This document shows, piece after piece, positions 1-7,963 of a stretch of DNA of 15,417 bases (its first letter is position 1; each line of letters starts with the position of its first letter). The notes below the pieces were generated by a model. It was not told the DNA's origin, searched no databases, and worked only from the letters and a program-made list of their open reading frames with translations. The stretch lies in assembly GCA_038317685.1 (NCBI GenBank), contig JBBQBQ010000066.1, positions 1 to 15,417 of the forward strand, read 5' to 3'. The position numbers and the translations under genes were made by a program. The DNA comes from JBBQBQ01 sp038317685 (GTDB lineage: Bacteria > Desulfobacterota > Desulfuromonadia > Desulfuromonadales > DDH964).

Positions 1-145
1 GATCGAGATGGTCATGCCCGGGGACAACATCGCCATGACGGTGAACCTGATCACGCCGATCGCGATGGACAAGGAACTGCGCTTCGCGATTCGCGAAGGC
101 GGCCGCACTGTCGGCGCCGGTGTCGTCTCCGACATCATCGAATAA
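1..145 (+). CDS. tuf: Elongation factor Tu, C-terminal 47 residues (partial, 5' end outside window)
   Basis: The first base is the last base of a split codon; from position 2 the frame reads IEMVMPGDNIAMTVNLITP and on to GAGVVSDIIE with a TAA stop at 143-145. This is the end of EF-Tu domain III, the beta-barrel that together with domain II and the G domain holds aminoacyl-tRNA and delivers it to the ribosomal A site as a GTP complex in the cytoplasm. Only 47 of roughly 396 residues are present. A second tuf gene starts at 15277, so this is one of two copies flanking the block, an arrangement known in proteobacteria. The identification is secure from the conserved PGDN and REGGRTVGAG segments. 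Whether the two copies are identical cannot be seen because the visible parts do not overlap. Confidence 0.97.
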   Translation, partial: IEMVMPGDNIAMTVNLITPIAMDKELRFAIREGGRTVGAGVVSDIIE

Positions 146-160
146 ACCATTCCTACCAGG

Positions 161-189
161 CCTGCTCCCCGGCTGGGTCGGGGAGCAGG
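161..189 (+). terminator. GC-rich stem-loop between tuf and rpmG, possible attenuator or processing site
   Basis: CCTGCTCCCCG (161-171) and CGGGGAGCAGG (179-189) form a perfect 11-bp stem with a 7-nt loop, starting 15 bases after the tuf stop. No run of T follows (the next bases are TGAAGGATAAATC), so it is not a classical intrinsic terminator. It directly abuts the rpmG ribosome binding site (GAAGGA, 191-196), so it could protect the tuf 3' end, mark an RNase cut, or affect rpmG translation. The hairpin is seen; its function is inferred. Confidence 0.45.
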
Positions 190-205
190 TGAAGGATAAA
201 TCATC

Positions 206-355
206 ATGCGGGACATTGTGACCCTTGCCTGTACCGAGTGCAAGCAGCGTAACTACACCACGACCAAAAATAAAAAGAACACGCCGGACAAACTGGCATT
301 CAGCAAGTACTGCCGTTTCTGCAAGAAGCATACTCCTCACCGCGAAACGAAATAA
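206..355 (+). CDS. rpmG: 50S ribosomal protein L33, zinc-binding form
   Basis: A 49-residue basic protein starting MRDIVTLACTECK and ending PHRETK, of the usual length for bacterial L33. It is a small protein of the large ribosomal subunit, near the E site. Two CxxC pairs, Cys9/Cys12 and Cys36/Cys39, mark the Cys4 (C+) zinc-ribbon form, as opposed to the Cys-less paralogue that some bacteria induce under zinc limitation. The ATG is preceded by GAAGGA at 191-196 with 9 bases between. It sits between tuf and tRNA-Trp and is probably cotranscribed with tRNA-Trp, secE and nusG, an order common in bacteria. No promoter of its own is evident in the 60-base upstream spacer. Confidence 0.97.
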   Translation: MRDIVTLACTECKQRNYTTTKNKKNTPDKLAFSKYCRFCKKHTPHRETK

Positions 356-376
356 ACCCGAGGGGTTGCCGGTCAG

Positions 377-400
377 GCCGCAGGCGTCTGCGGCTTTATC
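377..400 (+). terminator. Hairpin after rpmG, weak intrinsic-terminator-like
   Basis: GCCGCAG (377-383) and CTGCGGC (388-394) make a perfect 7-bp GC-rich stem with a 4-nt loop (GCGT), followed by TTTATC. The short T tract makes this at best a weak or partial terminator. It lies 6 bases before the mature 5' end of tRNA-Trp, so it could equally be a structure used in processing of the tRNA from a longer rpmG-tRNA-secE transcript. The stem is directly visible; termination is an inference. Confidence 0.4.
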
Positions 401-405
401 CGTGC

Positions 406-482
406 AGGCCAGTAGCTCTAATGGCTAGAGCACCGGTCTCCAAAACCGGGTGTTGGGGGTTCGAGTCCCTCCTGGCCTGCCA
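406..482 (+). tRNA. tRNA-Trp (anticodon CCA)
   Basis: A full cloverleaf can be folded by eye. The acceptor stem is AGGCCAG (406-412) with CTGGCCT (472-478). The D stem is GCTC (415-418) with GAGC (428-431). The anticodon stem is CCGGT (433-437) with ACCGG (445-449) around the loop CTCCAAA, anticodon CCA at 440-442. The T stem is 455-459 with 467-471 (one G-U) and its loop is TTCGAGT. The discriminator base is G479 and the 3' CCA (480-482) is encoded. Anticodon CCA reads UGG, so this is tRNA-Trp. A tRNA-Trp gene just upstream of secE-nusG is a conserved arrangement in many bacteria. The molecule is probably cut from a polycistronic transcript. Confidence 0.97.
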
Positions 483-499
483 TTTAAACACCATCCTCC

Positions 500-700
500 A
501 TGGGGGCTCCGATAGTGTTTGGCAAAGCGAACCAATTCCTGAGTAACGTCAAGGGTGAGTTGGAAAAGGTCACCTGGCCGACCCGCAAGGACACCAATGG
601 TTCCACATTGGTGGTCATCGGGCTGGTAATGGCCGTGGCCGTTTTTTTGTGGGTGGTCGATTCGGTCCTCTCCGCGCTGATCCGACTTATCCTCCGCTGA
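500..700 (+). CDS. secE: Preprotein translocase subunit SecE
   Basis: Single-membrane-span subunit of the SecYEG translocon in the inner membrane, where it clamps SecY. From the ATG at 500 the protein has 66 residues. The conserved amphipathic segment ELEKVTWPTRKDT lies at residues 20-32, followed by one hydrophobic helix at about 37-57 and a short basic tail. This is the short one-helix SecE form, unlike the three-helix enteric form. The start is uncertain: no good ribosome binding site precedes ATG 500, whereas an in-frame GTG at 515 has GGGGG at 502-506 about 8 bases upstream and would give a 61-residue protein starting (M)FGKANQFL, closer to the typical family N-terminus. The gene lies 17 bases after tRNA-Trp and 25 bases before nusG, the classic secE-nusG pair. 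Confidence 0.93.
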   Translation: MGAPIVFGKANQFLSNVKGELEKVTWPTRKDTNGSTLVVIGLVMAVAVFLWVVDSVLSALIRLILR

Positions 701-725
701 GCGATCATCAGGGAAGGCTCACACC

Positions 726-1259
726 ATGGCAATGAAGTGGTACGGGGTACATACCTATTCGGGCTACGAGAACAAGGTCAAGGCCAACCTTGAGGAACGG
801 ATTCGTGCGCTCGGCGCCGAAGAGTTCTTCGGTCAGGTCCTGATTCCCTCGGAGACCGTGGTAGAGCTCAAGAAGGGCGAACGCCGCACTTCGTCGCGCA
901 AGTTCTTCCCAGGGTACATCCTGGTGCAGATGGAACTTAGCAATGAAACCTGGCACATCGTCAAGGACACCCCCAAGGTGACCGGTTTTGTCGGGGGCGG
1001 GGCGACGCCGCCGGTGATCCCCGACGAAGATGTTGCCAAGATTACGGCCCGCATGGAAGAAGGGGTCGAACGTCCCAAACCCAAGGTGGCTTTTGAGGTC
1101 GGCGAGACGGTGCGGGTGATCGATGGTCCGTTTCTCAACTTCACCGGCATGGTGGAAGACGTCAAGCCGGATAAAGGCAAGCTCAAGGTGATGGTCAGTA
1201 TTTTCGGCCGGGTGACACCGGTCGAATTGGAATTCATACAGGTCGAGAAGACCAGTTAG
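726..1259 (+). CDS. nusG: Transcription termination/antitermination factor NusG
   Basis: A 177-residue NusG, typical in length. The NGN domain (about residues 4-112, with WYGVHTYSGYE near the start and RKFFPGYILV at 58-67) binds the RNA polymerase clamp. The KOW domain (about 122-172, VGETVRVIDGPFLNFTG) contacts ribosomal S10 or Rho. The protein stabilises elongation, couples transcription to translation and aids Rho termination; its main contact surfaces on the polymerase are encoded in this same window (rpoC and rpoB). AGGGAAGG at 710-717 lies 8 bases before the chosen ATG; a second in-frame ATG at 732 would shorten it by only two residues. Cotranscription with secE is likely from the 25-base gap. 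Confidence 0.98.
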   Translation: MAMKWYGVHTYSGYENKVKANLEERIRALGAEEFFGQVLIPSETVVELKKGERRTSSRKFFPGYILVQMELSNETWHIVKDTPKVTGFVGGGATPPVIPDEDVAKITARMEEGVERPKPKVAFEVGETVRVIDGPFLNFTGMVEDVKPDKGKLKVMVSIFGRVTPVELEFIQVEKTS

Positions 1260-1321
1260 CACAGAGACCAGGTCTGGCGTTCAACGTTGGGCGGTTCCTG
1301 CCCGATTCTGAACCCTGGACC

Positions 1322-1354
1322 TTGAACGTTGAACGTTGCACGTTGAACGTTGAA
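1322..1354 (+). repeat. TTGAACG heptamer tandem repeat, about 4.7 units
   Basis: Four 7-base units in register (1322-1328, 1329-1335, 1336-1342, 1343-1349) plus a partial fifth (1350-1354). All units read TTGAACG except the third, TTGCACG. A related inverted copy, CGTTCAACGTT, lies upstream at 1278-1288 and is an exact complement of 1325-1335, so an 11-bp hairpin with a 36-base loop is possible. The repeat lies in the 115-base nusG-rplK spacer and ends 8 bases before the rplK ribosome binding site. Similar heptamer arrays of this family occur between genes in many bacterial genomes, from memory. No gene lies in this spacer, and I see no convincing promoter or L1-binding site in it. Confidence 0.85.
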
Positions 1355-1374
1355 ATTACCCGAAGGAGTACCGC

Positions 1375-1797
1375 ATGGCCAAGAAGGTTATCGGAATGAT
1401 AAAGCTGCAGATTCCTGCCGGCAAGGCGAACCCCTCGCCGCCGGTTGGTCCCGCGCTGGGTCAGCACGGGGTCAACATCATGGAATTCTGCAAAACGTTC
1501 AACGCCAGAACTCAGGGGCAGGAAGGGATGATCACCCCGGTGGTGATCACTGTCTTCGCTGACCGGTCCTTTACTTTCATCACCAAGACCCCCCCGGCCG
1601 CGGTGCTGCTCCTCAAGGCAGCCAAGATCGAAAAGGGCTCCGGTGTTCCCAACAAAACCAAGGTTGGCACGGTCAGCAAGGACCAGGTGCGTGAAATCGC
1701 CCAGCTGAAAATGCCCGACCTCAACGCATTCGACCTGGATGCCGCCATCCGCACCATCGAGGGAACAGCGCGCAGCATGGGCCTCGAAGTCGAATAA
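1375..1797 (+). CDS. rplK: 50S ribosomal protein L11
   Basis: A 140-residue L11 of normal length. The N-terminal domain (about 1-71) carries the conserved segment LQIPAGKANPSPPVGPALGQ (11-30) and the C-terminal domain (about 74-140, with GSGVPNKTKVGTV at 88-100) binds 23S rRNA. L11 forms the GTPase-associated centre with L10 and L7/L12, is the site of thiostrepton action, and is needed for RelA activation in the stringent response. AAGGAG at 1363-1368 is 6 bases before the ATG. It pairs with rplA (24-base gap), the conserved L11 operon. In E. coli L1 represses this operon by binding the leader; I cannot identify that site here. Confidence 0.98.
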   Translation: MAKKVIGMIKLQIPAGKANPSPPVGPALGQHGVNIMEFCKTFNARTQGQEGMITPVVITVFADRSFTFITKTPPAAVLLLKAAKIEKGSGVPNKTKVGTVSKDQVREIAQLKMPDLNAFDLDAAIRTIEGTARSMGLEVE

Positions 1798-1821
1798 TCT
1801 CGGTACGTCTGGAGTAATACG

Positions 1822-2523
1822 ATGCCTACAGGAAAACAACATAAAGCCGCCAAGGCCAAAATCGACCGCACCCAAGCTTACTCATTGGATGAGGGGATTG
1901 CCTTGGTGAAAGAAGCCGCTTTCGCCAAGTTTGACGAGACCGTCGATATGACCGTTCGCCTCGGTGTCGATCCGCGTAAAGCCGACCAGATGGTGCGAGG
2001 AGCAGTGGTCCTCCCCAACGGTCTCGGCAAGACGGTCCGGGTTCTCGTCTTCGCCAAGGGTGAGAAGGCTCAGGAGGCTCAGGCCGCCGGTGCCGATCAT
2101 GTCGGCGCCGATGATCTGGTCACCAAGATCCAGGGTGGTTGGTTTGACTTTGACACCGCCATTGCCACTCCGGACATGATGGGAACGGTCGGCAAGATCG
2201 GCAAGCTCCTCGGCCCGCGCGGCCTGATGCCGAACCCCAAGGTTGGAACAGTGACTTTCGACATCGGTCGGGCAGTTACGGAAGCCAAGTCGGGGAAGGT
2301 TGAGTACCGCGTCGAGAAGGCCGGGATTGTCCACGCCCCGGTTGGCAAGGTCTCCTTCGATTCTGAGAAGCTTAAGGGGAATATTGTCGCGGTCATGGAT
2401 GCGCTGATCAAGGCCAAACCGTCGACTTCCAAAGGGACTTACTTGAAGAAGATCTCCTTGTCGAGCACCATGGGCCCGGGCGTCATCCTCGACGTGCCGA
2501 CGGTTCAAGGCCTCGTCAAGTAA
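1822..2523 (+). CDS. rplA: 50S ribosomal protein L1
   Basis: A 233-residue L1, full family length. It binds 23S rRNA to form the mobile L1 stalk that helps move and release E-site tRNA. The L1 signature region spans residues about 122-141, ending GPRGLMPNPK, and the conserved STMGPG lies at 215-220. Domain I is split between the N and C termini around inserted domain II (about 68-160). GGAG at 1811-1814 lies 7 bases before the ATG. In other bacteria L1 also binds its own mRNA to repress rplK-rplA translation. The gene ends the L11 operon and is followed by the long rplJ leader. Confidence 0.98.
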   Translation: MPTGKQHKAAKAKIDRTQAYSLDEGIALVKEAAFAKFDETVDMTVRLGVDPRKADQMVRGAVVLPNGLGKTVRVLVFAKGEKAQEAQAAGADHVGADDLVTKIQGGWFDFDTAIATPDMMGTVGKIGKLLGPRGLMPNPKVGTVTFDIGRAVTEAKSGKVEYRVEKAGIVHAPVGKVSFDSEKLKGNIVAVMDALIKAKPSTSKGTYLKKISLSSTMGPGVILDVPTVQGLVK

Positions 2524-2536
2524 CACCCGCACTTCC

Positions 2537-2556
2537 CCCTGCGCCCCGGCGCAGGG
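2537..2556 (+). terminator. GC-rich hairpin 13 bases after rplA stop
   Basis: CCCTGCGCC (2537-2545) and GGCGCAGGG (2548-2556) are perfectly complementary; sterically an 8-bp stem with a 4-nt CCCG loop is likely. No T tract follows, so it is not a standard intrinsic terminator. It may protect the rplKA message end or be an upstream part of the rplJ leader fold. It is followed by a near-palindrome around TATCGATA (2560-2567). The complementarity is seen; the function is not known. Confidence 0.4.
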
Positions 2557-2569
2557 CGCTATCGATACG

Positions 2570-2634
2570 CTCCTGGTCAAAGACAGCAGGGACCCCGCTC
2601 GGGGTTTAATGGCTCCCCCCACCTGCCGAGGCTG
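2570..2634 (+). promoter_or_regulatory. L10 leader RNA (autoregulatory binding site for L10 or L10-L7/L12)
   Basis: The segment matches the conserved ribosomal protein leader upstream of rplJ in many bacteria, as I recall it. It has GGTCAAAGACAGCAGG at 2575-2590, an internal hairpin ACCCC-GCTC-GGGGT at 2592-2605, the TTTAAT element at 2605-2610 and CCTGCCGAGG at 2622-2631. GCAGG (2586-2590) pairs with CCTGC (2622-2626), and CCT (2572-2574) can close with AGG (2629-2631). The GTCAAAGACAG part is the kink-turn-like element bound by L10 in characterised leaders. The expected role is feedback: excess L10-L7/L12 complex binds and lowers rplJL expression. Confidence 0.85.
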
Positions 2635-2657
2635 CAAAGAGAGCGACGGTTTCTCTC

Positions 2658-2732
2658 CGTCTCTCCACGAATCCTCTGACTGGGGCTCGGGACCATCGAA
2701 GTCCCCATTTTTAACAGAAAGGAGGAGAGACG
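2658..2732 (+). promoter_or_regulatory. Possible SD-sequestering long-range pair in the rplJ leader
   Basis: CGTCTCTCC at 2658-2666 is an exact 9-base complement of GGAGAGACG at 2724-2732, which covers the 3' half of the rplJ ribosome binding site (GGAGG, 2721-2725) and runs up to the base before the start codon. Pairing would hide the site. The upstream strand is also used in a competing local hairpin (GAGA 2639-2642 and GACGG 2645-2649 with CCGTC 2657-2661 and TCTC 2662-2665), so the two folds exclude each other. This would suit translational control downstream of an L10 leader. The pairing is seen; the switch is inferred. Confidence 0.5.
2681..2712 (+). terminator. Terminator-like hairpin in the rplJ leader
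   Basis: GGGAC (2689-2693) pairs with GTCCC (2701-2705) around a 7-nt loop, followed by CA and five T (2708-2712). An alternative stem TGGGG (2681-2685) with CCCCA (2703-2707) shares the right arm. TGGGG can also pair with CCCCA at 2617-2621 inside the L10 leader, a possible anti-terminator. The stem is short, so termination would be partial. It lies between the L10 leader and the rplJ ribosome binding site, where attenuation has been reported in some other bacteria. Confidence 0.4.
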
Positions 2733-3251
2733 TTGAACAAGAACAGTAAGGAACAAGTGGTGGCTGATCTGGCGGCGAAGCTTGCCACCGCCAAGGCGGC
2801 GTTCCTGGCGGACTTTCGCGGCATGAATGTCGAGCAGGTCAATGCCCTGCGAGGCGAGTTGCGCAAGGTCGGCGTCGAGTATCAGGTGGTGAAGAACACC
2901 CTGTTGCGGCTGGCGGCTAAAAACACCACCGCCGAATGCCTCGACCCGCATCTGGCAGGGCCCACCGCCATCGCCATTGCCGGAGCAGACCCGGTCGCTT
3001 CCGCCAAGGCCCTGGCCGATTTCGCCAAGACCAATGTCAAGTTTCAGCTCAAGGCCGGTGCTCTCGATGGCAAATTGCTATCCGTCGAGGACGTCAAAGC
3101 TTTGGCTGAACTGCCGAGCCGAGAAGTGCTGCTCGCCAAGCTGCTCGGAACGCTCAACGCGCCGGCGACCAATTTCGTCGGTGTGCTTGCGGCAGTCCCG
3201 CGTTCGCTGGTGCAGGTTCTCGCGGCCATTCAGGACCAGAAAGCCGCCTGA
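2733..3251 (+). CDS. rplJ: 50S ribosomal protein L10
   Basis: A 172-residue L10 of usual length. The N-terminal globular domain binds 23S rRNA near L11; conserved FLADFRGM at 24-31 and VVKNTLL at 52-58 mark it. The C-terminal helix (about 155-170, SLVQVLAAIQDQK) is the attachment rod for L7/L12 dimers. The start is a TTG at 2733, chosen because GGAGG (2721-2725) lies 7 bases upstream and the resulting N-terminus MNKNSKEQVVADL matches the family. It sits 209 bases after rplA behind an L10-leader RNA and 60 bases before rplL, so its output is likely feedback-controlled. L10 itself would be the regulator. Confidence 0.97.
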   Translation: MNKNSKEQVVADLAAKLATAKAAFLADFRGMNVEQVNALRGELRKVGVEYQVVKNTLLRLAAKNTTAECLDPHLAGPTAIAIAGADPVASAKALADFAKTNVKFQLKAGALDGKLLSVEDVKALAELPSREVLLAKLLGTLNAPATNFVGVLAAVPRSLVQVLAAIQDQKAA

Positions 3252-3311
3252 GGCGTGGAACATCCCCTGACCCGCTAATCAATCACGATAAGTCCCATTA
3301 CGGAGGAAGAC

Positions 3312-3695
3312 ATGTCTGACATTACCAAGGATCAAGTTGTCGCATTTATCGAGAAAATGACTGTGCTGGAGCTCTCCGAGCTGGTCAAGGAACTGGAAAC
3401 CAAGTTCGGCGTTTCGGCTGCCGCCCCCGTTGCCATGGCTGCTGCCGGGCCGGCTGCCGCCGTCGCCGCTCCGGTTGAGGAGAAGGAAGACTTCGACGTT
3501 ATCCTCAAGGAGTGTGGAGACAAGAAGATCAACGTCATCAAAGTGGTGCGGGCCGTGACTGGCCTCGGCCTGAAGGAAGCCAAGGACCTGGTCGACGGCG
3601 CTCCCCAGACCGTGAAGGAAGCCCTGCCGAAAGCTGAAGCCGAAGAGCTCAAGAAACAACTCGAAGAGGCCGGCGCCAAAGTGGAGCTCAAATAG
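3312..3695 (+). CDS. rplL: 50S ribosomal protein L7/L12
   Basis: A 127-residue acidic protein. The N-terminal dimerisation domain covers about residues 1-33 and binds the L10 helix. An Ala/Pro-rich flexible hinge lies at about 34-57. The C-terminal domain (about 58-127, with INVIKVVRAVTGLGLKEAKD at 73-92) recruits and stimulates the translational GTPases EF-Tu, EF-G, IF2 and RF3. GGAGGA at 3302-3307 lies 4 bases before the ATG, a strong but close site, in line with the need for several L12 copies per ribosome. A partial-terminator-like hairpin follows it, before rpoB. Confidence 0.98.
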   Translation: MSDITKDQVVAFIEKMTVLELSELVKELETKFGVSAAAPVAMAAAGPAAAVAAPVEEKEDFDVILKECGDKKINVIKVVRAVTGLGLKEAKDLVDGAPQTVKEALPKAEAEELKKQLEEAGAKVELK

Positions 3696-3719
3696 TACCC
3701 TGACCGATAGTTCCGCCCT

Positions 3720-3759
3720 TAGCCAAGGTCGCCTTGTGCGGCCTTGGCTATTCTACTTT
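3720..3759 (+). terminator. rplL-rpoB intergenic hairpin, probable attenuator or RNase III site
   Basis: TAGCCAAGGTCGC (3720-3732) pairs with GCGGCCTTGGCTA (3738-3750) along 13 bp with one G-U pair and a 5-nt loop (CTTGT). TTCTACTTT follows, an imperfect T-rich tail. It sits 24 bases after the rplL stop and 29 bases before the rpoB start. In E. coli the same spacer holds a partial terminator and an RNase III processing site that lower rpoBC relative to rplJL. The stem is seen; the shared role is inferred from position. Confidence 0.65.
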
Positions 3760-3779
3760 CGTTACCACAAGGAGAAATC

Positions 3780-7889
<4,110 letters not shown>

Positions 7890-7941
7890 GTCTTATTATA
7901 GGCTCCATGGGACCTATGCCCTTAGATTCAGAGTAACCAAC

Positions 7942-7959
7942 CATCCTATAAGGAGGATG
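7942..7959 (+). promoter_or_regulatory. Hairpin enclosing the rpoC ribosome binding site
   Basis: CATCCT (7942-7947) and AGGATG (7954-7959) are perfectly complementary around a 6-nt loop ATAAGG. The AAGGAGG ribosome binding site of rpoC (7950-7956) is split between the loop and the 3' arm. The fold could lower or time rpoC initiation. A second weaker hairpin, ATAGG (7898-7902) with CCTAT (7913-7917), lies upstream in the same 74-base spacer. Short stems like this can occur by chance, so the functional reading is tentative. Confidence 0.35.
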
Positions 7960-7963
7960 TGCT

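Noticed and set aside
225..428. A 67-codon frame overlapping rpmG and the start of tRNA-Trp
   Set aside because: It is out of frame with the certain rpmG gene and runs into the tRNA; no SD and no family resemblance.
1322..1354. Heptamer array considered as a CRISPR remnant or iteron set
   Set aside because: Units are 7 bases with no spacers, and there is no cas or replication gene nearby. It is a plain tandem repeat.
1234..1875. Antisense frame across nusG-rplK whose product contains FNVQRSTFKVQ
   Set aside because: The peptide is simply the translated heptamer repeat; the rest is antisense to rplK and nusG. Not a real gene.
3744..3779. Upstream in-frame TTG start adding 12 residues to RpoB
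   Set aside because: It lies inside the rplL-rpoB hairpin, lacks an SD, and the family N-terminus begins at ATG 3780, which has AAGGAG upstream.
7894..7899. TATTAT after rpoB as a -10 of an rpoC promoter
   Set aside because: No -35-like hexamer at the proper distance (it would fall in the GAAGAAGAA repeat at the rpoB end).
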